A stretch of DNA of 64,000 nt from an uncultured Ilumatobacter sp. (GCA_938091165.1 CALKNK010000002.1:62001-126000); one strand, 5' to 3'; shown: positions 8,795-18,456, counted from the first letter of the stretch. A program made the numbers and translations. The notes: generated from the letters alone by a model not told the origin.

Positions 8795-10203
8795 GCTGCT
8801 GTGCCACCGATGGTGAGCTCTTTCACGCGCAAGGTCGGCTGGCCGTCGCCCACAGGAACGCCCTGTCCGTCCTTACCACAGGTCCCGGGATTCCCCATAG
8901 CAAAGTCATCGGCAAGCATGTCTATATCTTGCAGAACCTTGGGGCCGTTACCGATGAGATTGCCCTCGCGCAGTGGCTCGGTGATCTTGCCATCCTCAAT
9001 GAGGTAGGCCTCGGTCATGCCGAACACAAAATCTCCCGTTGCAGTGTTGACGCTGCCGCCACCGAGTTTGGCGACGTAAATCCCGTTTGGAGTTGACGCA
9101 ATGACGTCATCAGGCGTATCAGGCCCATCAAGCACGAAGGTGTTAGTCATGCGCACCATCGGGAGGTGCTGGTAGCTCTGGCGACGCCCGTTACCCGATC
9201 CAACGCGACCCTCCTTACGCGCACGGAGAAAATCCCACATGTAGTCGGTGAGGATCCCGTTTTCGATCAGTGTGTTGCGTTGTGTGATATGCCCCTCATC
9301 GTCATAACCGAGCGTGCCCCATTCGCCCACCATGGTCCCGTCGTCAACGAGGGTGACGAGCGGGTTCGCAACAAGTTCGCCAACCTTGCCGGCATAGACA
9401 CTCGACTCCTTCGCGACGAGGTCCGCCTCGAGACCATGCCCGCAAGCTTCGTGGAAGAGAACCCCACCTGAGCCGTTCTTGATGACAACTGGCATTGCAC
9501 CGGATGGTGCAGGTCGCGCTCGCAGCTTAGTAATCGCTTGGCGCGCCGCATCCCGGGCGAGTTCTTCGACATCAACGGTGTCAAAGATTTCGAATCCAAC
9601 GGTGTGTCCCATCGACTGATAACCGGTCTGCATGCCGGTGTCACCGTCGGCGACTGCGCTGATGCGAAGCAGAGTGCGAACAATTTCATCGTCGGCGAGC
9701 ACGCCATCGGTGTTTGCAATCAACGTGCGCTTTGAGCTGTCGCCGTAGCCGGCGGAAACCTGCGCAATCTCCGGACCATAGGTTCGGGCGGCGTCGTTCA
9801 CGCGCTGCAAGAGTTCGACCTTGCGCGACTTCGCGATGTTGTCGGGATGATGCATGACCTTGTTCGGTCGGTGGTTCGGCGACTGCGCCAGCGACACGGT
9901 CCGAACGCCGCTTCCGCCTTGCGCTGCGGCTGCTGCAGCCGCCGCTGCTGCCGTCGCTAGCCCGGCCTCAGTCAAGTCTGAAGTGTGCGCGAACCCTGTA
10001 GTGTCGCCCGCAATGACGCGAATGCCCGCGCCGCGGTCGCGTCCACTGGTGACTTGCTCGACCCGACCGTCATCGAGACCAGCGGAGGTCGAAGATTTAT
10101 CTTCAGCGTACACCTCAGCGAATTCAGCGCCAGTGCGTAACGCTCCAGCGAGGACTCGTTCAAGGACATCAACGTCGATCACCTGTTTCAGGATACGACG
10201 CAT
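8791..10203 (-). CDS. tldD: metalloprotease TldD
   Basis: Zinc-metallopeptidase subunit of the TldD/PmbA pair. The 470-residue protein has the catalytic HEACGH (251-256) within LFHEACGHGLEAD, followed by YDDEGHITQRNTLIENG, and a C-terminal GTCGKDGQ motif supplying a further metal-ligand region. Residues 84-94 are a run of alanines, probably a tolerated linker in the N-terminal domain. The start is uncertain: ATG 10203 has no clear ribosome binding site, and GTG 10182 is an alternative that would give VIDVDVLERV. The 4-bp overlap with pmbA supports one operon. Confidence 0.94.
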   Translation of the reverse strand: MRRILKQVIDVDVLERVLAGALRTGAEFAEVYAEDKSSTSAGLDDGRVEQVTSGRDRGAGIRVIAGDTTGFAHTSDLTEAGLATAAAAAAAAAAQGGSGVRTVSLAQSPNHRPNKVMHHPDNIAKSRKVELLQRVNDAARTYGPEIAQVSAGYGDSSKRTLIANTDGVLADDEIVRTLLRISAVADGDTGMQTGYQSMGHTVGFEIFDTVDVEELARDAARQAITKLRARPAPSGAMPVVIKNGSGGVLFHEACGHGLEADLVAKESSVYAGKVGELVANPLVTLVDDGTMVGEWGTLGYDDEGHITQRNTLIENGILTDYMWDFLRARKEGRVGSGNGRRQSYQHLPMVRMTNTFVLDGPDTPDDVIASTPNGIYVAKLGGGSVNTATGDFVFGMTEAYLIEDGKITEPLREGNLIGNGPKVLQDIDMLADDFAMGNPGTCGKDGQGVPVGDGQPTLRVKELTIGGTAA

Positions 10204-10268
10204 TCAGAAACATGACAGTTTCTGTCAAATCGTGTTGTGGTGGCAGGCATCGCGTTAGCGTTTCTCCT

Positions 10269-10658
10269 GTGGAATTCGAGACCGGACTGCGAGGCGTCGT
10301 CAAATTAATGGTTTCGGAAAGCGATACCGCAACGGCGCTCGGTTCCGGCACCGTCGATGTTCTCGGCTCTCCTCGTCTCATCGCGCTATGTGAAGAGGCC
10401 TGCCAAAACGCCATGACCGACCACCTCGAACCTGGCACGACGACCGTCGGCATGCGTGTGCAGTTCGACCATCTCCACCCAACTCCTGTTGGCGCCGAAG
10501 TATCCGCCGAAGCGGTACTTAAGAAGGTCGACGGACGACGCCTTCGGTTCGAGGTTTCGGCTACCGACGCCGGCGGCCTGGTTGCTGCTGGCAAGTTCAC
10601 CCGCGTCGTTGTCGGAATCGAAGATTTCATGAGCAAATGCTGCTCGGCAAGCAGCTGA
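10269..10658 (+). CDS. thioesterase family protein (FlK-like hotdog fold)
   Basis: From GTG 10269 the protein is 129 residues, typical for the small hotdog thioesterases related to fluoroacetyl-CoA thioesterase FlK. Family motifs are SDTATALGSGTVDVLGSPRL, LCEEAC with a conserved Glu, and HLHPTPVGAEV with the conserved His, then VDGRRLRFEV. The frame is open back to ATG 10212, which would add 19 residues (several Cys and Arg) that do not look like the family, and would leave only 8 bp to the divergent tldD. The natural acyl-CoA substrate cannot be told from sequence. Confidence 0.8.
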   Translation: MEFETGLRGVVKLMVSESDTATALGSGTVDVLGSPRLIALCEEACQNAMTDHLEPGTTTVGMRVQFDHLHPTPVGAEVSAEAVLKKVDGRRLRFEVSATDAGGLVAAGKFTRVVVGIEDFMSKCCSASS

Positions 10659-10743
10659 TTTTCTTGGCCACCGCAACCCGTCAGTCCAATTCGAGCAGCC
10701 GCCGAAAGACTGGTCTGCTACCAGATCGAAACGTTGCTCTACG

Positions 10744-11655
10744 ATGAATCCGATGGAGGGCTCCGAGCCAGATGTTGCGCCAAGTCAGTCATCGCCATTT
10801 GCCGAGCAGCCCGGTGAAGCAGCCGGGCGGCAACATCGCCTTCTTTGGTGGAAGGAAGCGCTCATCGTGGCTGCCTTCTACGCCGTCTATACCTGGACTC
10901 GGAACCTCTTCGGATCGAACAAGATCGCTGCCGACGGCATCCCCGATCAAGCCTTCACAAACGCCGAGCGAGTGATTCAGTTCGAACGGTGGCTCGGACT
11001 TTTCCACGAGGAGACAATTCAGGACTGGTTCCTGCCATACCGCACGTTCATCCAGTTCTGGAACATTTTCTACGGGGTGCTCCACTTCGCTGTCACACTT
11101 GGGGTGTTCATCCTGCTCTACGTCAAGCGCGCCGATGTCTTTCCACAATGGCGTAACACGCTCGCGGCGATGACCTCTCTCGCCATAGTCGGTTTCGCAT
11201 GGTTTCCACTTATGCCACCGCGCTTGCTCGACAAACCCTGCCCTGCGGTCGATCCGTCGCAGTACGGCGGCGCGTGCATTCCCAGCCGCTTTCGAGGTTC
11301 CGGTGGATTCGGCTTCATCGATACCCTCGCAGAGTACGGCGGGCCGTGGTCGTTCGACTCCGATGCGATGGCGTCAATCTCAAATCAATACGCCGCGATG
11401 CCGAGCCTGCACATCGGTTGGTCGACGTGGTGCGCCATCGCAGTCTGGCCGCTTCTGAGCCGGCGTCGAACCAAAGCGGTCCTGTTGCTGTACCCGGCAG
11501 CCACTTTGTTCTGCATTGTCGTCACTGCCAACCACTACTGGCTGGACGGAGTCGGGGGACTCTTCGTGTTTGGTTTCGGCTCGGTACTCGGGTGGGGTTT
11601 TCACCGCTGGAACCAGGATCGGCTTGACCGCAAGTACGCCGATGCATTGGCCTAA
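10744..11655 (+). CDS. PAP2-superfamily membrane protein (inositolphosphotransferase/AUR1-like)
   Basis: A 303-residue integral membrane protein with about six hydrophobic segments after a polar N-terminal 30 residues. It carries the PAP2-type phosphatase/transferase motifs AAMPSLHIGWSTW (SLH) and TANHYWLDGVGG (HxxxD), with an FxPPR-like PLMPPRLLD segment, placing it in the AUR1/PAP2_3 branch. Such proteins transfer or hydrolyse lipid phosphate headgroups; some actinobacterial members act in inositol-phospholipid metabolism. That fits the presence of an inositol-1-phosphate synthase in the window, but the link is inference. Confidence 0.85.
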   Translation: MNPMEGSEPDVAPSQSSPFAEQPGEAAGRQHRLLWWKEALIVAAFYAVYTWTRNLFGSNKIAADGIPDQAFTNAERVIQFERWLGLFHEETIQDWFLPYRTFIQFWNIFYGVLHFAVTLGVFILLYVKRADVFPQWRNTLAAMTSLAIVGFAWFPLMPPRLLDKPCPAVDPSQYGGACIPSRFRGSGGFGFIDTLAEYGGPWSFDSDAMASISNQYAAMPSLHIGWSTWCAIAVWPLLSRRRTKAVLLLYPAATLFCIVVTANHYWLDGVGGLFVFGFGSVLGWGFHRWNQDRLDRKYADALA

Positions 11656-11727
11656 CTCGATCCAGTGGCGACGTCGCAACCCCAGGATCGCCTTCGCCAC
11701 CAAAATCAGTCGTAGCATGGTCGAACG

Positions 11728-12711
11728 ATGAGCCAGATGCGTCTCAATCTTCTCAATGGGCGGTGGGTCACAATCGTGGCCGAACGAGCCAAGCGACCGA
11801 GCGACTTTGCTCCACGCAACGGCCTCGGCGATCCCGACAAAGGACGCGCTTGCCCTTTTTGTCCGGGTAACGAGGAAGCGACGCCGCCGGCGCTCGAAAC
11901 AGTTGAAGCCGACGGTAGTTGGTCAATGCGGGTAATCCCCAACAAGTACCCGGCATTCAACGGTGACGAAAGTTTCGCTGTACACAACCTCGGTCCCGTC
12001 TTCGTTCAAGCCGAGGCCAGCGGAATCCACGAGGTATTCGTGTACACCCCCGACCACGACAGTGGTCTGCACCAGCTGGACGACCAGCATGCCGCCGACA
12101 TGATGTTTGCTCTGAAGCGTCGGCTTAGAGAACACGCTGACAACGAACAGGTTCGATACACCCAGGCGATCGTCAACCACGGCCGCGAGGCCGGAGCTTC
12201 CATTGCCCATCCCCACGGACAGATCCTCGGTCTGCCTTTCGTTCCTGGCGAAGTCCTCGACGAAGAACGTGCGTTTGCTCGCTTTGCTGGCGGCTGCCTG
12301 CTGTGTACCACCATCGAAGCCGAGATCGCTGCTGACGCTCGGGTCGTCAGCGCCACCGACGAAGTCGTCGTGATCACTCCATTCTGGAGCGGCTCACCGT
12401 ACGAGCTCCTCATCGTCCCGCGCCGACATGAGGCGCATCTGCAAGACGCGGACGACGACAGCCTCATAGCGGTCGGCGTCGCACTGCGCAACGCTCTTGG
12501 ACAACTCAATGCCGTGCTCGACGATGTGGCGTTCAACCTTTGCTTTCATACCGCCCCCCATCAGCACACAGGCGAGTACCACTGGCACGTGCACGTCTGG
12601 CCAAATCTGATCACCCAGGCCGGCTTTGAACGCGGTACCGGCGTGATGATCAACGTTCTTCCCCCAGAGGACGCATGCGCCACCTTGAAATCCGTCGCAG
12701 CGAATGCCTGA
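11728..12711 (+). CDS. galT: galactose-1-phosphate uridylyltransferase (GalT/HIT superfamily)
   Basis: The 327-residue protein has the GalT N-terminal zinc motif CPFC (42-45) and the active site HPHGQ, with His161 and His163 and the nucleotidylated His expected in this triad. A C-terminal HWHVHVWP (285-292) is also present. GalT exchanges UMP between UDP-glucose and galactose-1-phosphate in the Leloir pathway, which suits the alpha-galactosidase and galU elsewhere in the window. ADP-glucose phosphorylases share this fold, so substrate specificity is inferred. The start at 11728 follows the PAP2 gene by 72 bp. Confidence 0.88.
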   Translation: MSQMRLNLLNGRWVTIVAERAKRPSDFAPRNGLGDPDKGRACPFCPGNEEATPPALETVEADGSWSMRVIPNKYPAFNGDESFAVHNLGPVFVQAEASGIHEVFVYTPDHDSGLHQLDDQHAADMMFALKRRLREHADNEQVRYTQAIVNHGREAGASIAHPHGQILGLPFVPGEVLDEERAFARFAGGCLLCTTIEAEIAADARVVSATDEVVVITPFWSGSPYELLIVPRRHEAHLQDADDDSLIAVGVALRNALGQLNAVLDDVAFNLCFHTAPHQHTGEYHWHVHVWPNLITQAGFERGTGVMINVLPPEDACATLKSVAANA

Positions 12712-12778
12712 ACAGGCGGTTTCCGAAGTCACAGCGGCGGACTCGCCCATCGGCCAATTTTCACGACATGATCCATAA

Positions 12779-13240
12779 ATGAGCGACGTCACCGTTTCCA
12801 TCGATCTCAATGCCACACCGGCAGAGGTCTGGGCGATCGTTGAACCAGTTGAGAAGCACATCGATTGGATGGCCGACGCAATCGCAATCCGTTTTGAAAC
12901 CGAGCAGACACGTGGCGTCGGCACCAAGTTTCTCTGCGACACCAAAGTGGGCCCAATCAGGCTGGTCGACCAGATGGAAATCACCGAATGGGCGCCAGCT
13001 AGCGCTACCCAGGACGGGAAGATGGGCGTCAGGCACACAGGGATTGTCACTGGAAGTGGTGTCTTCACACTTGAGCCACTGGCAGGCGGTCGACGGACGA
13101 AATTCACGTGGTCAGAAAATCTTGACTTCCCCTGGTACCTCGGAGGGCGTCTCGGTGAGATCATTGGCGGCCGATTCGTCCTTGGATTTATCTGGAAGCG
13201 GAACCTGAAATCACTCGAACAAGTCGTCGACGCTCGCTGA
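12779..13240 (+). CDS. SRPBCC-family (START/polyketide cyclase-like) protein
   Basis: The 153-residue protein begins MSDVTVSIDLNATPAEVWAI, the typical start of SRPBCC ligand-binding proteins, with the VEPVEKHIDWMADA pattern and a middle of alternating beta strands (LVDQMEITEW, FTLEPLAGGRRTKFTW). It ends in an amphipathic helix (WKRNLKSLEQVVDA). No catalytic residue or ligand can be assigned. It follows galT by 67 bp on the same strand, and a hairpin lies at its stop codon. Confidence 0.8.
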   Translation: MSDVTVSIDLNATPAEVWAIVEPVEKHIDWMADAIAIRFETEQTRGVGTKFLCDTKVGPIRLVDQMEITEWAPASATQDGKMGVRHTGIVTGSGVFTLEPLAGGRRTKFTWSENLDFPWYLGGRLGEIIGGRFVLGFIWKRNLKSLEQVVDAR

Positions 13241-13267
13241 GTGCCGCGCTTCGGGGCCGGCGGCACT
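13240..13267 (+). terminator. hairpin immediately at the SRPBCC gene stop
   Basis: An 8-bp perfect stem (AGTGCCGC / GCGGCACT) with a 12-base loop begins at the last base of the SRPBCC gene stop codon. The position suggests a transcript-end hairpin. There is no following T-run, so it may act with Rho or simply protect the 3' end. Confidence 0.4.
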
Positions 13268-13716
13268 GATCGGTCTACCCCAGGTCGTCGTCAGCGGCGT
13301 CGCAATGACGCTGACATCACTGGGAGGTTCTTCGGCCTGGGGCATCATCGGATCTGCTTTGCGCAATGTCTGGCCGTCAGTGGTGACCATTGCAAACTAG
13401 TAGCCGCTCCCGGTACGCGCCGCTAGACACACCGCCAACCAAATGCGCGTTGGACCGTCGTCATCGACCATCGACGGAGGCTCAGATTGCCAGTCTCACC
13501 AATCGTCAACAATTGACACTTTGCTAGCACTGGACGCTCACAGCGCGAATTGCACTAGATGACGCCAGCCGACCTGCGCCTGACGAGTTGCGGGCCGAGG
13601 ACCTCCCAAAAACGACGGTGATGCACCTCGTCAGGAAGATGCAGGTCAAGTTCGCCAATGCGCCTGAGTGACAACGTCGGCCAGTGACATCACCCCTCAG
13701 AGTAAGGTGCGCGACC
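13268..13716. other. intergenic region, no gene recognised
   Basis: About 450 bp between the SRPBCC gene and the glycosyltransferase. Open frames of 60-100 codons exist on both strands, but none has a recognisable motif, good ribosome binding site or actinobacterial-looking composition. The last part must hold the promoter and leader of the glycosyltransferase gene; AAGG lies about 9 bases before its GTG at 13717. Confidence 0.5.
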
Positions 13717-14907
13717 GTGCGAGTGTTGATGTTGTCATGGGACTTTCCCCCTCGGGAGACCGGAGGCAGCGCAGCACACGTCGCCGGGCTTAGCCGAGCG
13801 CTGGCACTCGACGGCCATGACGTTGTGGTCCTCACCACGGCTCACCCCCGCGCCGACACGGAGGCAGAACGTGTCGAATCGGTTCGGGTTGTGCGCGGAG
13901 TAGTCGACCTTCCGTGGCTCCCAAAAACCGAGCTCATCTCGAGAACGGCGTCAGCAAACCACGCGATGGTCAAACTAGGCGCCCATTTGCCCGACACCCT
14001 CGACGGTTGGCGGCCCGATGTCGTGCACGGACATGACTGGCGAATGGGCTGGGCTGCCGACGCCCTGTCGTCGATTTTTAGGGTGCCGTTCATTCTCACG
14101 ATGCACGGCACCGAACGCGTTCGCCACGGAGGGCAGCTGCCGACGGGAACGCCATCAGATGTCAACTCCATTGAGTGGTGGCTTGCCTTCCAGGCAGACC
14201 GCTTGATCGCTCCAACCAAGTTTATGGTCGACCAATTGGTGACCGGTTTTGAACTCCCACCAGAACTCGTCGCACGGATTCCCAACGGCATCGACCCTGA
14301 CCGGTGGAAGCCCAGCCCCAATCTGGTCGACGCCGACGCCTCGGTCGAGCGTGAACAACTTGTGCTTTCTTGGGGCCGCGTTCAGTTTGAGAAAGGGTTC
14401 CAGGTGCTCGCACGTTCAATGGCAACGGTTCGGACACGCGTGCCCGGGGTCGAGTGCACGATTGCCGGTCGCGGCAGCTACCAACCCGAACTCCAGGCGC
14501 AGATCGATGTTGAGGGCGTTAGCGACATCGTCCATATCGCTGGGTTCGTCAACGACAGCGAACTCCGCCTGCTAACTCAGCGAGCCGGGTGCGTCGTCAT
14601 TCCCTCGCTCTACGAACCTTTCGGGTTAGTCGCATTGGAAGCGCTCGCAGCGGGCGCTCCACTCGTCGTTGCCAGAACAGGCGGGCTCGCCGAATTAATC
14701 GAAGGAACAGATGCCGGACTGACCTTCGAACCGGGCCGGCCAGACGACCTAGCCAACTGCATCGAACGGATCTTGACCGACCAGTTCCTCGCCGATGAGC
14801 TCACGCGGAACGCCCGCGATCTAATCGAGCGGAAGTACTCATGGAAGGCCATCGCTCGCACTACTGCACGCGCCTACGCCACCTCTGTTGCAGCCCATCC
14901 AGGCTGA
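13717..14907 (+). CDS. GT4-family glycosyltransferase (glycogen synthase-like)
   Basis: From GTG 13717 (preceded by AAGG) the protein is 396 residues. It has the GT-B fold marks of glycogen/maltosyl synthases: SWDFPPRETGG at the N-terminus, HGHDWRMG, TMHGTER, PNGIDPDRW, SWGRVQFEKGFQVL, the retaining-enzyme motif PSLYEPFGLVALEALAAGAP with both Glu, and ARTGGLAEL. This branch includes GlgM/GlgA-type enzymes that use ADP- or UDP-glucose. The acceptor cannot be told. The frame is open to an earlier GTG at 13684. Confidence 0.9.
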   Translation: MRVLMLSWDFPPRETGGSAAHVAGLSRALALDGHDVVVLTTAHPRADTEAERVESVRVVRGVVDLPWLPKTELISRTASANHAMVKLGAHLPDTLDGWRPDVVHGHDWRMGWAADALSSIFRVPFILTMHGTERVRHGGQLPTGTPSDVNSIEWWLAFQADRLIAPTKFMVDQLVTGFELPPELVARIPNGIDPDRWKPSPNLVDADASVEREQLVLSWGRVQFEKGFQVLARSMATVRTRVPGVECTIAGRGSYQPELQAQIDVEGVSDIVHIAGFVNDSELRLLTQRAGCVVIPSLYEPFGLVALEALAAGAPLVVARTGGLAELIEGTDAGLTFEPGRPDDLANCIERILTDQFLADELTRNARDLIERKYSWKAIARTTARAYATSVAAHPG

Positions 14908-15045
14908 CGCCGGTTTCCCGACGAAGTCTGTCTGTTCTGGCGTAAGCGTGCGGTCCATTCGTTCAACGTCGTCAGCCAAATTACTGAATCGCTTACTGCG
15001 CTATCTGCCCTCGCCGAAACCATGAGATCTCATTAGCCTTGGGCT

Positions 15046-16269
15046 ATGGGGTCCGCGGCGTCAGATAGCGTCTCTGAAAATAGTCAGATTATCGCTACCC
15101 AACCACCGTCGCCGATGGTGTTACTGGTTGCATTCGGCGGGCTGAGTGCTGCGCTGGCTGCCGGGTACGGTGTCCTCTTCACCATCGCTGCCGACTACCG
15201 CGATGAGTACGACATCTCGGAGAACTGGATCGGAATAATCATCGGAATCGGCTTCATCGCCGGCTTCCTATCGCAGATCACTATTGCCCCGCTTGCTGAC
15301 CGTGGACATGCCCGAAAACTGGTGCTTGGTGGAGTGTTCGTCAATGTCCTCGGCCTCGTCTTGATGGCTTTGGGAGCCTCGCTCGTACCAATTCTGATCG
15401 GTCGCTTCATCTCCGGGCTGGGAATCGGTGCTGCGACTCCCTCAATCAAACGCATCGTGGTGCTGGCTGATCCGGCGAACCTGGGACAAAATATGGGACG
15501 CCTACTGGCCGCCGACGTATTCGGCTTCGCGATTGGGCCGGCGATCTCTGCTGTCCTCGTTGGCTCGTTCGGTATTCCGTCGCCGTTTCTGGCCGTCGCT
15601 GCGGTCACTCTTGTACTACTTCCGCTAGTCGCTCGTGTCGACGTTGCGGAAACCGCCGAACCGCCAGCTCGGCGATTCGCAATCGACATGCTTGCGAGCC
15701 GACCCTTCGCCGGGGCGGTAACGCTGGGTGCGGTGGCATTCATCATGATCGGGTCATTCGATGCGCTCTGGGACGTAGTACACAAAGATCTCGGTACCAC
15801 TGATTGGATAGCCAATCTCGGCATCACCCTGTTTGGTTTGCCGCTCATTTTTCTCGGCCCGATCGGTGGCAGACTCGCACAGACTTGGGGGCCGTTCAAA
15901 CTCGGGTCAATCGGCCTCTTCTTCGCAGCTGGACTGATGATCATCTACGGACTTCTGCCCGCTGGTGGCCTCATTTTCGCAGTGGCCATGGTGCACGCTG
16001 TCTCCGACGGGCTCACGATCTCGAGCGCAGGAGTTGCCGTCAGCATGGTCGTTCCGGCCGACCGTCAGGCCGGCGCCCACGGTGTCATCGGCGCCGCCCA
16101 AGCAATCTCAGCGGGCATCATGGCGTCAGTAACCGGCGCAATTTACGGCATCTTTGGACAGGCTGCCGCTTATACCGTGGCTGGCGTTGTGATGATTGTG
16201 CTGACCACTGTCGGCGTCTGGCTTGCCCGCTCTGCCTGGAATCTCAACGGCGCAAGCAACCGGCCCTGA
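15046..16269 (+). CDS. MFS transporter
   Basis: A 407-residue protein with about 12 hydrophobic segments and the MFS loop motif ADRGHARKLVLGG after the second helix (inside loop 2-3 of the major facilitator fold), plus GRFISGLGIGAATPSIKR. The N-terminal 20 residues are polar and Ser-rich. No substrate can be inferred; the general fold is of drug or small-molecule exporters. It is followed convergently by the enoyl-CoA hydratase gene, with 4 bp between the two stops. Confidence 0.9.
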   Translation: MGSAASDSVSENSQIIATQPPSPMVLLVAFGGLSAALAAGYGVLFTIAADYRDEYDISENWIGIIIGIGFIAGFLSQITIAPLADRGHARKLVLGGVFVNVLGLVLMALGASLVPILIGRFISGLGIGAATPSIKRIVVLADPANLGQNMGRLLAADVFGFAIGPAISAVLVGSFGIPSPFLAVAAVTLVLLPLVARVDVAETAEPPARRFAIDMLASRPFAGAVTLGAVAFIMIGSFDALWDVVHKDLGTTDWIANLGITLFGLPLIFLGPIGGRLAQTWGPFKLGSIGLFFAAGLMIIYGLLPAGGLIFAVAMVHAVSDGLTISSAGVAVSMVVPADRQAGAHGVIGAAQAISAGIMASVTGAIYGIFGQAAAYTVAGVVMIVLTTVGVWLARSAWNLNGASNRP

Positions 16270-16273
16270 CGAT

Positions 16274-17059
16274 TCAACGTCCAACGAACTCGGCTTTGCC
16301 GGGACCGTTCTCGAGAAAGCTCTTGACGCCGATCTGACTGTCCTCGGTGCCAAATACCTCGACAAAAGCATCAAGTTCGATTCGGAGTCCTGCCGCTAAT
16401 GACGTCGAGAGGCCTTCGTCAATCGCGCGCTTGCAGATGCCTTGGCCGATGGTTGCGCCCTTTGCGAGGGTCGCACCAAGGTCAAGCGCACGATCCATCA
16501 GCGCTTCGGGCGAAACCACTTCGTCGGCGAGGCCTATCCGGAGGGCTTCATCGGCCTTCACCTGCCGACCTGTGAGACACATCTCTTTCGCCTTACTCGG
16601 ACCAACAACGCGGGCGAGACGCTGCGTTCCACCACCTCCGGGAATGATGCCAAGGAGAATTTCAGGTTGACCAAAGACCGCCCGCTCGGATGCGATGCGG
16701 TAGTCGCAAGCCAACGAGAGCTCGCAGCCGCCGCCGAGTGCATACCCGCTAACCGCAGCGATGACGAGGCACGGCAGAGCTGCGAGTCGATCGAATGCAG
16801 CGTGAATTTCAGGTCCAATTACTTTGGCCTCAACGGGGCCACCGAACTCAGAGATCTCGGCGCCAGCGGCAAAGATCCTGTCACCGCCACTTATGATGAC
16901 CGCTGGTGGCGGCGAGGCAGTGAGCTCTTGGGCCGCTGCGTCAATCTCAGCGACCAGCGCCCCGGAAAGTGCGTTGACCTTCCCGTTAGCAAGAGTGAGG
17001 ACAGCAACACCGTTGTCGTGACGTTCGAGAGTCAGTAGTTCGTAGGCCATGTCGTTCAA
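16274..17059 (-). CDS. enoyl-CoA hydratase/isomerase family protein
   Basis: A 261-residue crotonase-fold enzyme. It has the oxyanion-hole segments DRIFAAGAEISEF (60-72) and AAVSGYALGGGCELSLACD (101-119), with both usual catalytic acids: Glu113 in GGGCEL and Glu133 in GQPEILLGIIPGGGG. This pattern suggests a true hydratase acting in fatty-acid or amino-acid acyl-CoA breakdown. ATG 17059 is taken as start, with ATG 17050 as an alternative. The specific acyl-CoA is not determinable. Confidence 0.93.
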   Translation of the reverse strand: MNDMAYELLTLERHDNGVAVLTLANGKVNALSGALVAEIDAAAQELTASPPPAVIISGGDRIFAAGAEISEFGGPVEAKVIGPEIHAAFDRLAALPCLVIAAVSGYALGGGCELSLACDYRIASERAVFGQPEILLGIIPGGGGTQRLARVVGPSKAKEMCLTGRQVKADEALRIGLADEVVSPEALMDRALDLGATLAKGATIGQGICKRAIDEGLSTSLAAGLRIELDAFVEVFGTEDSQIGVKSFLENGPGKAEFVGR

Positions 17060-17178
17060 GCTAGAAGATCAGCGACCTGCATACAACAGTCGGCCTGCGT
17101 GAGCATCGAGCCCGACGACCGCAATATCAGCTACGTGGCTCACAGACGATTCGGTGCCTACGTCGCCGGAGCCACTGG

Positions 17179-18141
17179 TCAGGCGTCGATCGCAGCGAGC
17201 ATCTCGTCAGCAGCGGTCCACGGGTCGGTTGCGCGAGCGACAACCTGATCTGTCAGCTCGTCCCAACGATCGCCCGTGCAAATCTCGCGAGCACGACGAC
17301 CGAGCCGCTGGGCGATGATCTCACGCAATTCCTCGCGCAGACGGAAAGTCCGTCGCCGATCCAGCTCGCCGGATACCTCGAACGCAGCACGGTGTTCGCG
17401 AACAGCTTCCCAGATTTCGGAGACCCCCTGCCCCGTTGTGCCGACCGCAGAAATGATCGGCGGGCGCCACGCTTCATGTGGCATGTCGCTGAGGTCGAGC
17501 ATCTGCATCAGGTCACGGGAAGTCTCATCAACACCCTTGCGATCAGCCTTGTTGATCACGAAAATGTCAGCGATCTCCATCAGGCCAGCCTTATTGGCTT
17601 GCACACTGTCGCCCCACCCAGGGTTGACGACCACGACGGTCGTGTCAGCTTTGCCCGCAACTTCGACTTCAACCTGACCGACACCAACTGTCTCAACAAC
17701 AATCCAGCGCCGCCCGATTGCGTCGAGCAGACGGACGGCTTCTGGTGTGGCAAGCGAGAGGCCGCCCAAGTGTCCACGTGTGGCCATCGACCGAATGAAT
17801 ACGCCCGGATCGGTTGCGTGATCCTGCATTCGCACGCGGTCCCCAAGAATCGCCCCGCCCGTGAACGGGGACGACGGGTCAATGGCAAGCACAGCAATCT
17901 CAAGTTCGAGGCTCCGAAGATGCCCGATGATGGCACTCGTCAGCGTGCTCTTGCCTGCGCCGGGCGCCCCGGTGAGCCCAATGGTGTATCCGTCACCGCT
18001 ACGCGAATAAGCGAGTCGACCAACCTCGCGCGCTTCATCGTCGCCACGTTCAATCAAGGAAAGAAGTCGGGCCAACGCACTGCGATCACCATCGAGTGCG
18101 TCGGCAAAAAGTTCGGAAGCAGGTTTACGTTGACGAGCCAT
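17179..18141 (-). CDS. meaB: methylmalonyl-CoA mutase chaperone GTPase MeaB (ArgK family)
   Basis: MeaB is the G-protein chaperone that loads and protects adenosylcobalamin in methylmalonyl-CoA mutase. The 320-residue protein has Walker A GAPGAGKST (58-66), AIDPSSPFTGGAILGDRVRM (the switch region typical of the family), a VETVGVGQ switch and NKAD for guanine recognition. ArgK is an older name for the same family. The mutase genes are not in the window, but the cobalamin uptake and salvage locus at 30-36 kb fits the need for adenosylcobalamin. Confidence 0.95.
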   Translation of the reverse strand: MARQRKPASELFADALDGDRSALARLLSLIERGDDEAREVGRLAYSRSGDGYTIGLTGAPGAGKSTLTSAIIGHLRSLELEIAVLAIDPSSPFTGGAILGDRVRMQDHATDPGVFIRSMATRGHLGGLSLATPEAVRLLDAIGRRWIVVETVGVGQVEVEVAGKADTTVVVVNPGWGDSVQANKAGLMEIADIFVINKADRKGVDETSRDLMQMLDLSDMPHEAWRPPIISAVGTTGQGVSEIWEAVREHRAAFEVSGELDRRRTFRLREELREIIAQRLGRRAREICTGDRWDELTDQVVARATDPWTAADEMLAAIDA

Positions 18142-18170
18142 AGGATCGAAGCGTGGCCGAGCCAGGTAGC

Positions 18171-18425
18171 TCAGGCCAGAACTTTCTCAGCGACGTTAAT
18201 CACTTCAGTGACGCCATCAACTCGGTCGCGCATGATTCGTTCGACGCCGGCTTTCAGTGTCTGAGTCGATGACGGGCAGCCAATGCATGCACCGGTCAAT
18301 TCGACTTCAACCAGGCCGGTATCTTCATGCACCCTGCGCAGAACAATATCGCCACCATCTGCTTGCAACGCAGGGCGAATCACTTCGATGGTCGCTTCGA
18401 CTTTGTCACGCATCTTGCCCTCCAT
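18171..18425 (-). CDS. NifU-like C-terminal domain Fe-S scaffold protein
   Basis: An 84-residue protein consisting only of the NifU C-terminal domain (PF01106), with RPALQADGGDIVLRRV and the cluster-binding CxxC in GACIGCPSS. Such proteins carry nascent Fe-S clusters to apoproteins. ATG 18425 or 18413 can serve as start. It lies 29 bp upstream of meaB on the same strand. Confidence 0.93.
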   Translation of the reverse strand: MEGKMRDKVEATIEVIRPALQADGGDIVLRRVHEDTGLVEVELTGACIGCPSSTQTLKAGVERIMRDRVDGVTEVINVAEKVLA

Positions 18426-18456
18426 TCAATCAAGCCTGGGCGTACGATCCCCAGCT

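Noticed and set aside
9900..9960. Alanine-codon repeat in tldD as a mobile or unstable repeat
   Set aside because: It is a mixed GCN run encoding an Ala-rich linker inside an intact reading frame, without exact nucleotide repeats of notable length.
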